Below are positions 36,684 through 46,048 of a stretch of DNA of 64,000 nucleotides, piece by piece. Origin of the DNA: CAWEDP01 sp963807925. Lineage in GTDB: Bacteria; Acidobacteriota; Vicinamibacteria; Vicinamibacterales; CAVVIG01. The translations under genes were made by a program, and so were the position numbers. How positions within the stretch are numbered: position 1 is the first letter of the stretch; the number at the start of each line of letters is the position of its first letter. Below the pieces are notes generated by a model. The model saw only the letters and a list, made by a program, of their open reading frames with translations. It did no database searches and was not told the DNA's origin. The stretch is taken from assembly GCA_963807925.1 (NCBI GenBank), contig CAWEDP010000002.1, positions 868,001 through 932,000 of the forward strand. The letters are read 5' to 3'.

Positions 36684-36902
36684 TCACGGCCCCGGCGTGT
36701 CCAGCGTCTTGCGCACGAACAGATCGTCGTGGTGACGCGCCATCAGGCCGACGCGTTCGAGTCGCTCGAGAACCGATCGGCAAACGGCCTCACTGAGGCC
36801 GCTCGCGTGCGACGCGTCCGAGGCCCGGAGCTCGTCCCCGCTGTGCATCGCGAGCAGGAGATCCTGCAGGCGATCGAACCCGTCGTTGCGTGATTGCTTC
36901 AT
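36684..36902 (-). CDS. Small winged-helix-like protein
   Basis: 72 residues: RLQDLLLAMHSGDELRASDASHASGLSEAVCRSVLERLERVGLMARHHDDLFVRK. The pattern (helix, recognition helix around LSEAVCRSVLERLER, wing with GLM) resembles a short winged HTH similar in layout to the protein at 57547. Probably DNA-binding; target unknown. It is convergent with dut. Confidence 0.6.
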   Translation of the reverse strand: MKQSRNDGFDRLQDLLLAMHSGDELRASDASHASGLSEAVCRSVLERLERVGLMARHHDDLFVRKTLDTPGP

Positions 36903-37094
36903 GACCGTTCGCTGATGATTGTCTACCGACGGGGTGAGCAACGAGTGTGCCGTCCAAGCGGCTCTCGAAAATGACCGGTTTTCCGGCGTTCGCGGCACCC
37001 GACCGCGTCGGCCGCCGGCGTCGGCGACTCGGATTGAAACGCAGGTGAATGAAGAATCTACAGCCGGCGCGCGACACTGCTGGGCTGCCGACCG

Positions 37095-37739
37095 TCAGTT
37101 GAAATTGGCATGACGTCGAGCGGAACGCCCGGGTCGAGGAAGGCGAGCCGCTCTGGAGGAACCAAGCAGTCGGACGATCGACCAGATGCTCGCTCCAGCC
37201 GCCAGCACGATGATCCAGGCCACGATGTCGTTGATGCGGTCCGATTCCAGCCACGCCAGAATGCGGGTGCCGTAACCGACGGCAAGCAGCGCTTCCAGGC
37301 CAAAGCGGACCATCCGGCACGCGGCCAGCGTCCCGAAAAACAGACTGGTGCGCACCTCCAGCGCGCCCGCCGCGAGCACGAACAGCGCGAACGGGAAGGG
37401 CGGGGGAACCAGGTCGAGGACAGCCAGGGCGATGGCGCCTCTCTGTCGGACGCGCTTCTGGACGCGTGCGAGCCGGCGCGCCGGGACGAACCGGTCGAGG
37501 CCCTTTTCGCCGAGCTTGCGCCCCATCCAGAAGGTCGTGGCGGCTCCGGCCAGCGATCCCAGCGTCGCGAGGACCGGCACGACCCAGGCGAACGAGCGCT
37601 GATGGGCGGCGAGCAGGATGACGGCGCCGTCGATCCCGAACGGCAGGCTGAAGAACAGGGTGGAATCGAGCGCCGCCAGGACCACGACGCCGCCGGGCGA
37701 TGCGAACAGGGCGATGATCCAGTGGGAAAACGAGCGCAT
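37095..37739 (-). CDS. VTT/YqaA-type membrane protein
   Basis: 214 residues with about five transmembrane helices. FFSLPFGIDGAVILLAAH, the glycine-rich ATLGSLAGAATTFWMGRKLGEKG and VPPPFPFALFVLAAGAL are typical of the VTT (DedA-related, SNARE-associated) family, the YqaA subgroup. Relatives take part in lipid scrambling or membrane homeostasis. ATG 37739 gives the natural N-terminus; the longer frame upstream is not membrane-like. The 190 bases between this gene and 36902 hold nothing I recognise. Confidence 0.8.
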   Translation of the reverse strand: MRSFSHWIIALFASPGGVVVLAALDSTLFFSLPFGIDGAVILLAAHQRSFAWVVPVLATLGSLAGAATTFWMGRKLGEKGLDRFVPARRLARVQKRVRQRGAIALAVLDLVPPPFPFALFVLAAGALEVRTSLFFGTLAACRMVRFGLEALLAVGYGTRILAWLESDRINDIVAWIIVLAAGASIWSIVRLLGSSRAARLPRPGRSARRHANFN

Positions 37740-37857
37740 CTCCGCCCGTCCCACGAGAGCAAAGCGAGGGCCATGGGCCCTCCCGATGACTGGCGATTGA
37801 GAGGTGTGGCGTGCGACGGCCACGCATGGGAGGCGGAGTACCGGTCGCGGTCCTCGT

Positions 37858-38526
37858 CTAGTCGCCCACGATCCAGCCGTCGCGGAGATTGACGATTCGC
37901 GATCCGTAGGATGCGTTCACTTCGGAGTGCGTCACCTGCACGATGGTCGCGCCGGCCTGGTTCAGGGTCCGAAAGAGCTCCATGATTTCGCGTCCCTGCG
38001 CGGAGTGCAGGTTCCCCGTCGGCTCGTCGGCCAGAATCACCCGCGGGTTCGCGATGATCGCGCGGGCGACGCCCACCAGCTGCTGCTGGCCGCCCGAGAG
38101 CTGATTCGGATAGAGATCCTTCTTGCCGACGATCTGGAACCGATCCAGGATGTCGGCCACCATGCTTTGCCGATCCTTGCGGCTCACGTTTCGGTAGGAC
38201 AGCGGGACGTCGAGGTTCTCGTACACCGTCAGGTTGTCGAGCAGGTGATAGCTCTGAAAGACGAACCCGATGTGCCCTTTGTGGAGCTCTCCCCGCTGTC
38301 TCGGCGTGAGACGATGAACGGGTTGATCGGCGAAGTAGTATTCGCCGTTCCAGGCGGTGTCGTGCATGCCGAGGATGTGCAGCAGCGTCGACTTGCCGGC
38401 GCCGGACGGCCCCATGATCGACACGAACTCGCCGTCCTGGATGTCCAGGTCGATCCGGCGCAGCACGTAGGTCCGCCCGACGCCGTAGGGAAACGACTTC
38501 TCGATGTTGCGGAGGCTGATGAGCAT
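37858..38526 (-). CDS. ABC transporter ATP-binding protein (MacB/LolD type)
   Basis: 222 residues. Walker A GPSGAGKST, signature LSGGQQQL (with Gln-Gln-Leu where Gln-Gln-Arg is usual), Walker B VILADEPTGNL and switch VTHSE are present. It is the LolD/MacB class that partners with FtsX-like permeases. It starts 10 bases after the shortened permease gene. The normal role would be export or lipoprotein release driven by ATP. Confidence 0.9.
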   Translation of the reverse strand: MLISLRNIEKSFPYGVGRTYVLRRIDLDIQDGEFVSIMGPSGAGKSTLLHILGMHDTAWNGEYYFADQPVHRLTPRQRGELHKGHIGFVFQSYHLLDNLTVYENLDVPLSYRNVSRKDRQSMVADILDRFQIVGKKDLYPNQLSGGQQQLVGVARAIIANPRVILADEPTGNLHSAQGREIMELFRTLNQAGATIVQVTHSEVNASYGSRIVNLRDGWIVGD

Positions 38527-38536
38527 CAGTCGGCTC

Positions 38537-39037
38537 TCAACGCGACGGATCGACGCTGCCGGCGCGGCGCGCCGGCAGGTACGCGGCGAGCACAAGGATA
38601 CCAAGCATCAGTGCGCAGGTCATGGAGACGGTCGGCACGTCGAACTCGCTCACGCCGAACAGCGGGCCGGCAATCAGCCGCGTGCCGGCCAGAGAGGCGC
38701 CGACGCCCAAGGTCATCCCGACCGCGCCCGTTCGCAGCGCCTCTGCGACGACGAGTCCCGTGATGTCGGTCGGCCGGGCGCCCCGGATGCCGAATTCCCG
38801 CCGGCGCTGCGAGACCGAGTAGACGGGGACGCCGTACAGCCCGATGCCCGCCAGCAGCAGGGCGGCACCCGCGAAGATCTGAGGGCTGACGTCCTGCACC
38901 GCGATCGTCACGCCGTGCACGATGCTGAAGATGGCCGTATTGGCCCCGATCCCGAGGGGGAGAACGGCGATGACGGTCAGCGTGAACGCCGGCGTCCTCG
39001 CGAGGAGCCTGACGGCGCGCCTGACGTCCCAGTACAT
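38537..39037 (-). pseudogene. ADOP/MacB-type permease with the middle deleted (in frame)
   Basis: 166 residues that join two distant parts of an acidobacterial FtsX-type permease. The start (RRAVRLLARTPAFTLTVIAV, then LGIGANTAIFSIVHGV) is the N-terminal helix of an ADOP permease; the rest (IGLYGVPVYSVSQRRREFGIRGA ... LAAYLPARRAGSVDPSR) is the final FtsX domain. The roughly 600-residue middle, with the first FtsX and periplasmic domains, is missing but the frame is kept. Its ATG abuts the stop of the ATPase before it. It may be a dead remnant or a minimal four-helix permease. Confidence 0.75.
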
Positions 39038-39748
39038 CTAGGGGACGCCGACTTCTTCCGGCGCGTCGACCACCCGCCCGTCGAACAGGTGAATGCCGCG
39101 CTCGGCGTGGCGCGCGTAGCGCGGATCGTGGGTGACCATGCAGATGGTCGCACCGCTCTGGTGCAGCTCCTTGAGCAGGTCCATGACGGCTTCGCCGCTA
39201 CGCGAATCGAGATTGCCCGTGGGCTCGTCGGCGAGCAGGATCAGAGGCTCGCCGGCGACCGCCCGCGCGACCGCGACGCGCTGCTGCTGGCCGCCCGACA
39301 GCTGGCTGGGCAGATGCTTCGCCCGATGGGCCATCCCGACACGCTCCAGGGCCGCGTTGACGCGCTCCTTCCGCTCGGCCGACCGCATGCCGCGGTAGGT
39401 GAGCGGCAACTCGACGTTCTCGAAGACCGTGAGGTCGCCAATCAGGTTGAAGCTCTGGAAGATGAACCCGATCTCGCGATTCCGCACGCGGGCGCGCTCC
39501 GAGGCGGCGAGCTCCGCCACAGGCCGGCCGTTCAGCAGGTACGATCCTTCGCTCGGCGAGTCGAGCAGTCCGAGGATCGACAGCAGTGTCGACTTGCCGC
39601 AGCCGGATGGTCCCGCGATGGCCACGTACTCGCCCTTGCCGATGTCCACGTGGATTCCCGAGAGCGCGTGCGTCTCGACTTCGTCGGTGAGAAAGACCTT
39701 CGTGACACCGTCGAGCTGAATGAGAGGCTGCAGTCCGGTCTGGGCCAT
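39038..39748 (-). CDS. ABC transporter ATP-binding protein (MacB/LolD type)
   Basis: 236 residues. Walker A GPSGCGKST, LSGGQQQRVAVARA, ILLADEPTGNLDS and MVTHDP are typical. It is preceded by the HlyD adaptor gene and followed directly by the shortened permease, giving the adaptor-ATPase-permease order of MacAB-like exporters. ATG 39748 precedes the conserved domain; a longer frame to 39829 lacks conservation. Confidence 0.92.
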   Translation of the reverse strand: MAQTGLQPLIQLDGVTKVFLTDEVETHALSGIHVDIGKGEYVAIAGPSGCGKSTLLSILGLLDSPSEGSYLLNGRPVAELAASERARVRNREIGFIFQSFNLIGDLTVFENVELPLTYRGMRSAERKERVNAALERVGMAHRAKHLPSQLSGGQQQRVAVARAVAGEPLILLADEPTGNLDSRSGEAVMDLLKELHQSGATICMVTHDPRYARHAERGIHLFDGRVVDAPEEVGVP

Positions 39749-39845
39749 CGTCGTCTCCTCGAATGCGGGTTGTTTCTGAAGCGACCGCCGACGTGTCCGT
39801 TCCTGATGCGTCAGCAGGCGGGTCGACACTGGATCGGCGCGCGGA

Positions 39846-41099
39846 TCATTTCAGGCGCACCCGATCGTAGGAGTCCCACGCCGACATGTCCGACAGCACG
39901 ACCGTGTCGCCGACCTTCAGGCCCGACACCACTTCGATGTTGTTGACCGAGCTGCGCCCCAGCTTCACCTGCACGCGGCCTGCGGTCACGCCATCGGGCT
40001 CCATTCTGAACAGGCCCACCGTGCTCTGCTCCTGGCCGAAGGCGGGACGCCCCACGTAGAGCACGTCATTGAGGCGCTCGAGCTCGATCGTGCCGTCGAC
40101 GCTGAGGTCCGGGACGGCGCCCTTCGGCAGCTCGTCAGGCAGGGAGACATCCACGGTCCGTGTGCCGTTGATCACCGAGGGATCGATGCGGATGACGCGA
40201 CCGTCGACGATCCCGTTGCGGGTGTCGATCGACGCGAGCTGGCCAATCTGAATGTCCTTGGCCTGAGTCTCCGCGATCTTGAGCTCCGCCTTCAGCCTGC
40301 CCGGATTGGCCACCCGCGCGAGATTGACGCCCGGGCCGACCTGCTGACCGACCTCGACGGGCACCAGCTGCAGCATGCCGTCGAACCCGGCGCGGACCTT
40401 CAACTCGTCGTGCTGCCGCTGTTTGAGCTGCAGGATGGCGCGCACCTGATCGAGGTCCGATTGCTGGACGGCCAGCTTGGCCGCGGTCGATTCGGCCGCG
40501 CTGGCCAGCTGTTGTTTCGCGATATCGTTGCGGATCGCGAGCTGTTCGGCGTCGACCTGGGCCTGCTTGAGCTCCAGGGCCGACACGAGCTGGTCCTTCG
40601 CCAGTGCCTGCTTCATTTCGTAGGTGGTCTTCGCCTTGTTGAAATCGGCTTCAATCGTCGCGGCCGAGGCACGTTGCTGGAGCTCGTCGTTCTGCAGCTG
40701 AACCTTGAGGCTCGCAAGCGAGGCTTCCTGCGCCCGGACCTTCAGCTCGGCGTCCTGAAGCTCCTGTTCGAGCTGCGGATTGGTCAGCTCCAGGATGACG
40801 CTCTCCGCCTTGACGGACGTTCCAGGCCGGAGATTGATTCGCTCGACGCGGCCCTGCGTCGTCGAGGGAATCCACCGGATGTCCTCGGGCACGAGAGTTC
40901 CCAGCCCACGGACCTGCCGAAGCATGGGGCCCCGCTTGACCGTATCCCGCCAGACGGTGGCGGCATCGACCGTCGGGGCCGCCGGCTTGAGTCGGGAGAG
41001 GCCGAGCGTCAGGCCCCCGACGAGCGCCAGCCCGATGACGGCGTAGATTGCCTGGCGAATCCGTTTGCGGCGGAGGTTCGAAGGCCGCGCGATATCCAT
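39846..41099 (-). CDS. HlyD/MacA-type periplasmic adaptor protein
   Basis: 417 residues. One N-terminal membrane anchor (about 16-38), a biotinyl-lipoyl-like region, a long coiled-coil hairpin (about 105-215, rich in Gln, Ala and Lys), then the second lipoyl half and a beta-barrel with membrane-proximal domain. It bridges the inner-membrane transporter with an outer-membrane channel. First gene of the leftward export operon with two ATPases and a shortened permease. Confidence 0.9.
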   Translation of the reverse strand: MDIARPSNLRRKRIRQAIYAVIGLALVGGLTLGLSRLKPAAPTVDAATVWRDTVKRGPMLRQVRGLGTLVPEDIRWIPSTTQGRVERINLRPGTSVKAESVILELTNPQLEQELQDAELKVRAQEASLASLKVQLQNDELQQRASAATIEADFNKAKTTYEMKQALAKDQLVSALELKQAQVDAEQLAIRNDIAKQQLASAAESTAAKLAVQQSDLDQVRAILQLKQRQHDELKVRAGFDGMLQLVPVEVGQQVGPGVNLARVANPGRLKAELKIAETQAKDIQIGQLASIDTRNGIVDGRVIRIDPSVINGTRTVDVSLPDELPKGAVPDLSVDGTIELERLNDVLYVGRPAFGQEQSTVGLFRMEPDGVTAGRVQVKLGRSSVNNIEVVSGLKVGDTVVLSDMSAWDSYDRVRLK

Positions 41100-41209
41100 G
41101 TGAGGCGCTCGTGGTCTTTAGACGGAATAGACACCCAAAAAGGTCGCCGGTTCCGCCAATCCTATACCCTGACCGGCCGGAGACGTCGGGACGGGCGGGG
41201 ACGCCACGG

Positions 41210-42481
41210 TCAGTCCCGCTCGATGAAGAGCTTCAACGAGGAGGCCATGGCCGCGGCAAAGAACAGAAATCCCGCCATCGTGCCCAGGCCGGCCGAAAAG
41301 GAACCCGTCCGGTCGGTCAACCAGCCGACCAGGAAGGGACCCACGTACCCTCCCGCCGTGCCGATTGAGTTGATGAAGGCCAGGCCTCCCGCGAGCGCCA
41401 TGCCGGTGAGAAACCGCATCGGGATGGTGAAGAAGATACCGCGCGCGCCGTTGATTCCCACGAGCGACACGGTCAGCCAGGCGAGCGACACCCAGAAGTT
41501 CGTGGCCACGATCGCGAGCACGAACCCGATCCCGCCCAGGCCGCAGCTGATCGCCAGGTTGATCACCTTGTCGCCGCCCCGATCCACGTGATTCGCCCAG
41601 AGAATCATGCCAATCGACGCCGCGGCGTACGATCCGCTGGTCACGAGGCCGACCTGCAGGTTGGTGAGGTTTCCCAGCTTGATGATCTGCGGCAACCAGA
41701 TGCCGACGCCGTACGAGCCGACGAGAAACCCGAACTGCACCGCCCCGAGAATCAGCACGCGAGGATCTCTCAGCGCCGGGAGGAGCCGGTGGACCTCGTT
41801 GTGCCGCTGCTCGCCGGCGACGCGATCGCGGACCAACTGACGCTCAACCGGAGAGAGCCACGCGGCCTCCTCCGGGCGCTCTGCCAGCACTCGTACCAGG
41901 ACGAGCCCCAACACCGCGACCGGCACCCCTTCCATGACGAACAGCCACTTCCACCCGGCGAGCCCGAGAAAGCCGTCCATCTGCAGCAGCAGACCCGAGA
42001 GCGCGCCGCCGACGACCGACGAAATCGGGATTGCCACCATGAACCAGGCGATGATTCGTGTGCGGTACTGTGCCGGGAACCAGTGGCCCAGGTAGAAAGC
42101 CACGCCGGGGAAGAACCCGGCCTCGGCCGCACCCAGCAGGAATCTGAGGAGATAGAAGCTGCGAGGTCCGGTCACGAAGATGGTGCAGGCCGAGATCGCG
42201 CCCCAGCTGATCATGATCCGCGCGATCCAGACCCGCGCGCCGACCCGATAGAGAATCATGTTGCTGGGGACCTCGAGAAGGCAGTAGCTGAGAAACAGGA
42301 TTCCCGCGCCGGTGCCGAACTGGGTCGCCGTCAGGCCGATGGCGGTGTTCATCGTCAGGGCGGCGAATCCGATATTGGTGCGGTCGAGATAGTTGAAGAC
42401 GTACGCCACCGTCAGGAGCGGCAGCATTCGCCAGGCAATCTTGGTGAACACCCGGTCTTCCGACGTCGCGGTGGTGGCCAT
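41210..42481 (-). CDS. MFS transporter, anion:cation symporter (ACS) family
   Basis: 423 residues with 12 predicted helices. The N-terminus TKIAWRMLPLLTVAYVFNYLDRTNIGFA, RFLLGAAEAGFFPG between helices 4 and 5, and WL-type central loop are typical of ACS symporters, which take up organic anions such as tartrate, phthalate or sugar acids with protons. Next to the quinoprotein gene, so the two may serve use of the same compound. Substrate not predictable. Confidence 0.9.
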   Translation of the reverse strand: MATTATSEDRVFTKIAWRMLPLLTVAYVFNYLDRTNIGFAALTMNTAIGLTATQFGTGAGILFLSYCLLEVPSNMILYRVGARVWIARIMISWGAISACTIFVTGPRSFYLLRFLLGAAEAGFFPGVAFYLGHWFPAQYRTRIIAWFMVAIPISSVVGGALSGLLLQMDGFLGLAGWKWLFVMEGVPVAVLGLVLVRVLAERPEEAAWLSPVERQLVRDRVAGEQRHNEVHRLLPALRDPRVLILGAVQFGFLVGSYGVGIWLPQIIKLGNLTNLQVGLVTSGSYAAASIGMILWANHVDRGGDKVINLAISCGLGGIGFVLAIVATNFWVSLAWLTVSLVGINGARGIFFTIPMRFLTGMALAGGLAFINSIGTAGGYVGPFLVGWLTDRTGSFSAGLGTMAGFLFFAAAMASSLKLFIERD

Positions 42482-42554
42482 ATGAGTCCGCCGGCCACCC
42501 GTGCAGAACGCGGACGCGTGCCGGTGCGGCAGCGATTCGGGTGTCCGGCTTGCG

Positions 42555-44580
42555 TTACTCGATCGTCAGTTGACCGATCGACCAGGGGTGGTCGCGACAG
42601 ACGTACTCGTAGGTGCCCGGCTTCGCAATCGTGACCGTCCCCGAGTCGCCCGGCTTGATGATGCCGGTCCGCCACGATCCGTCGCGGGCCTCGATCGCGT
42701 GCGGCATCGGCGTCTGATTGACGAACGTCACGGGCGTGCCGGCCCGCGCCCGTGCCCGCGTCGGCGCGATGTCGTAGTCGTTGGTCCAGTCGATCTTCTT
42801 GTTGGCGGCCGCGATCGTGAAGGTTCTCACGGCGCCCAGCTGGATGGTCGTCGTGTCTTCGACGCGGCCGGCCCATTCGCGCACGATGGCCGGCGGCGTC
42901 GGGGCGGGCCGCGCGGGCACGCTCCCGCCGATCGCGAACGCCCAGACGGCCCGATTGTTCGCAACGGCGATGTACTGGCGGCCGTTGGCCGCGTACGCCA
43001 TCGCGGCGCTGGCACTCGGACCGGCGCCGCCGCCGAGGCCCACCTCGCCGGTCTGGAACTGCCACAGCACGGTGCCCGTCCGTGCGTCGTAGGCCTGCAG
43101 CGCGCCGTTCGGCTCCTCATGAAACATCAGGCCGCCCGCCGTCGCCAGCGCGCCGCCGGCGCCCTCGCATTCCGAATACGGCAGCCGCTTCTGCCACGCG
43201 ATCTTCGCGGTCCGGCTGTCAACGGCCGCCAGAACGCCGGTACTGGCTCTGGCCCGGCAGCCGAACCGGCTGAATGAACTCCCATCCGGTCGGCGCACGG
43301 CGCATCCAGGCGGGATTGACGCAGCCCACCGCATACAGGTACTGCGTCTGCGGACTGTAGGCCATCGGCGTCTGCCGCATGTTCATGTGCGGAAGGTACA
43401 GGTTCGGCGCATCCACCGTGATCGGATCGAAATAACAGCCAGCGATGAACCCCGCCGGAATCATGTTCTTGTCGACGCACTCCGGGCCGACGCGATCGGC
43501 GCCGGCCGTGAAGGGCTGTGTCGGCGAGGTCTTGAGGAAGGCGTCCTGCTTGACCTTGCGCTCCTCGACGCGGAGCGCGGGTTCTCCCGTCTCGCGGTCC
43601 AGCACGAACAGCTCACCGTCGGTGCGCATGGCCGCCAGCAGCCGGCGCGGCCGGCCGGCGAGAGTCGCGTCGTAGAGCACGAGCGGCGTGCTGACGTCGT
43701 GCTCCCAGATATCGTGGTGCACGAGCTGATAGTGCCACCGCATCCGGCCGGTCTTCAGCTCGAGCGCGACGACCGAGTTGTCGAACAGGTTGTTGCCGGG
43801 CCGCAGCTCCCCGCCGAACTGCGGCACCGCGTTGCCGGTTTCGAGGTAGACGAGCCCGAGATCCGGGTCCACCGACGGCGTCGTCCAGATCGCGCCGCCG
43901 CCGTATTTCCAGATGTCGCTGTCCGGCGGCCAGGTCTCGTGACCGGGCTCGCCCGGGGCGGGCACGGCTTCCCAGCTCCACAGGCCCTGGCCGGTTCGTG
44001 CGTCGATCCCGATCGCGCGTCCGCGCAGGAAGTTGTCGCCCAGCGACACGACGGCGACGACCACGCCGTTGCCGTACGCGGGTGCGCTGCTCATACCCTG
44101 GGACGGGATGTCGGGACCGTGGCGGAACGTCCAGACCACCTTGCCGGTCGCCTCGCTGATGGCGACGACATTGGAATCGCGCAGGCCGGCGAAGAGGAGT
44201 CCGCCGCCGATGCCGACGCCGCGCCTGCCGCCGAACGGCGTCTCGGGCGTGAACGTCCAGATCACGGCGCCGGTACCCGGGTTGAGCGCGAGAATCCGCC
44301 CGTTGCCGGTGACCACGAACATCCGCCCGTCGTGGACGAGCGGCGTCGCATCGGTGCGCTCGGGCAGATCGACCACCCAGGCGCCGCCGAGCTGCGTGAT
44401 GGTGTTGGTGTCGATCGCGTCCAGACTCGAATAGCGCGTGCTGGCCCAGTCGCCGCCGGGCGCGGCCCACTCGGCGGCCGCGTACGGGCCGCTCGCGGCC
44501 GATCGGACCCGGGCCGCCGTCCCGAGGGCAGCGGCGCACGAGAGCCACGCCAGCAGCTGACGCGCGAGGCGACGCCGCAT
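42555..44580 (-). pseudogene. PQQ-dependent dehydrogenase-like protein with C-terminal cupredoxin domain, frameshifted
   Basis: Two overlapping frames encode one protein. The first (44580 to about 43243) has a signal peptide and the quinoprotein beta-propeller with GGDWASTRYSSLDAID, GRILALNPGTGAVIWTF and WHYQLVHHDIWEHD. The second (about 43240 to 42555) continues the propeller (STGVLAAVDSRTAKIAWQK, GALQAYDARTGTVLWQFQTG) and ends in a plastocyanin-like domain with MPHAIEA and CRDHPWS copper ligands. The frames join after RLPGQS through one extra base (or two missing). Quinoproteins oxidise alcohols or sugars in the periplasm and the copper domain could accept electrons. Disruption or sequencing error. 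Confidence 0.8.
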
Positions 44581-44598
44581 GAGGGGGTCCTCCACTGG

Positions 44599-44973
44599 CT
44601 ATTTCGACCTGGCCGGCATCACGTCGACCTTCGCTATCGTGAGCGTGGTGCCGTCCAGCTCTGCGGTGACCGACAGCGTCTCGCCGGCGTGGCGGATGAG
44701 GCCGGGGAACCTCTGATTGCTGATCTGGTACACCGTGCCACGCTTGTCGACGAACACCAGCTTGGGGCTGTCGGCGGTCGAGTAGTTCAGGCACGCGATC
44801 ACGCAGTCGCGGTCGCTGACCTTGGTGCCTTCCTTCGCCGCCATGGCGGCGTGCGAGGCGCCGCACAGGCTGTCGCTGATGGTGCCGACCAACGTCTTCT
44901 GGTCGGCGTGGCCGGTCGTGGCGGCGCCGACCACGACGGCTGCAATCGCCAGCACGGAGGCATGTCTTGTCAT
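44599..44973 (-). CDS. Secreted small protein of unknown function
   Basis: 124 residues with a signal peptide (MTRHASVLAIAAVVVGAATTGHA). The mature part starts KTLVGTISDSLCGASH and contains RDCVIACLNYS and a beta-rich end. The TISDSLCGASH and C-x-x-xC pattern is common in acidobacterial secreted proteins, but its role is unknown. ATG 44973 is decided by the signal peptide. It lies between the quinoprotein and another secreted protein. Confidence 0.8.
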   Translation of the reverse strand: MTRHASVLAIAAVVVGAATTGHADQKTLVGTISDSLCGASHAAMAAKEGTKVSDRDCVIACLNYSTADSPKLVFVDKRGTVYQISNQRFPGLIRHAGETLSVTAELDGTTLTIAKVDVMPARSK

Positions 44974-44996
44974 GGATCGTCCCTCTGCCTGAATGA

Positions 44997-46013
44997 TTAC
45001 CGTTCGCCCTCCGCCGCCGTGGGACTGACGACGCTCTTCCCTTGACGCTCCTCGGCGCGCGCCGCGCTCAGCATCCCGACCATCCCGTAGTTGCCCTCGT
45101 GGCATGCGTACTCGAACGGCCGCTGGCTCGCGTCCTTCTTCGTCAGGTTCATCGCGAAGGTCCACGGGCGCGTCCAGGTGTGCGGATCGTCGAAGGTCGA
45201 GGACCACTCGAGGACGTTCGGTGCGACCGGCTTGAAGTGCTCGACCAGCTTCAGGTGCTCGCTGGCGCCGCGGTACGCCGCGCGCGCGTCGAAGTTCGTC
45301 GTCTCGACCACGAGGGTGCTCCCCTCGAAGTGCCCGCGCGCGTCGCCCATGTAGAAGTGGAACGCCCCGCTCGCATGCGGGCGGCCGTCGAGCGGTATGA
45401 CCCGCGTCTCGTTGACCATTTCGTACCGGATGACGACCACGCCGGGACCCTGGTGTATTTCGTACGCGTTGCCGTAGATCGCGGGCATCATCGACCCCGG
45501 CAGACCGCGGGTGATGCAGCGATCGTAGAGGCTGCGATCCTCGTACGAGTCGGCGGGGCCGCGGCCCGCGCGCGCCGCCGCCCGGCCGGCAGCCCGCTGC
45601 CGCGCCTCCTCGGTCTGCGGCGGCACGTGGCCGTCGGGCGGGTCGGTCACCAGCCAGGCGCGGCTGTTGTTCGGAAAATGGTTCTCGAACCAGTGAATCG
45701 GGCTGCGGAACTCGTTCCGGTTCCGATCCGCCTCGATGCGGTCTTCGCTGCGCTGGTCGCGCAGGTGCTCCAGCTCGGATTCGGTGATGTCCTCGAGGCG
45801 ACGGCCCTCGAACTGGGCCGGGCGCTCGAACGGAATCAGGCTTTCGTCGTTATTCGTGTACACGCCCGCGATCTGGGGATCGCCCCAGAGCGTCCGCGGC
45901 GGCGTGTACCGCTTGACGACCCTGCCGGCCGTGTCAGGCGCCTGCGCCCGCGCCGGCCCCGAGACGGTGATGACGCCCCATGCGATGACCAGCGAGACAA
46001 TCATGCAACGCAT
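44997..46013 (-). CDS. Secreted protein of unknown function
   Basis: 338 residues with a signal peptide (to about residue 23). Recognisable segments include DPQIAGVYTNNDESLIPFERP, FHFYMGDARGHFEGSTLVVETTNF and FEYACHEGNYGMVGMLS. Proteins with these features are frequent next to TonB receptors and quinoproteins in Acidobacteria; no biochemical function is known to me. Just downstream of the TonB receptor gene on the same strand. Confidence 0.8.
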   Translation of the reverse strand: MRCMIVSLVIAWGVITVSGPARAQAPDTAGRVVKRYTPPRTLWGDPQIAGVYTNNDESLIPFERPAQFEGRRLEDITESELEHLRDQRSEDRIEADRNRNEFRSPIHWFENHFPNNSRAWLVTDPPDGHVPPQTEEARQRAAGRAAARAGRGPADSYEDRSLYDRCITRGLPGSMMPAIYGNAYEIHQGPGVVVIRYEMVNETRVIPLDGRPHASGAFHFYMGDARGHFEGSTLVVETTNFDARAAYRGASEHLKLVEHFKPVAPNVLEWSSTFDDPHTWTRPWTFAMNLTKKDASQRPFEYACHEGNYGMVGMLSAARAEERQGKSVVSPTAAEGER

Positions 46014-46048
46014 CGCAACCCCTCACCTTTCAACGCGCCCGGCCGGCG

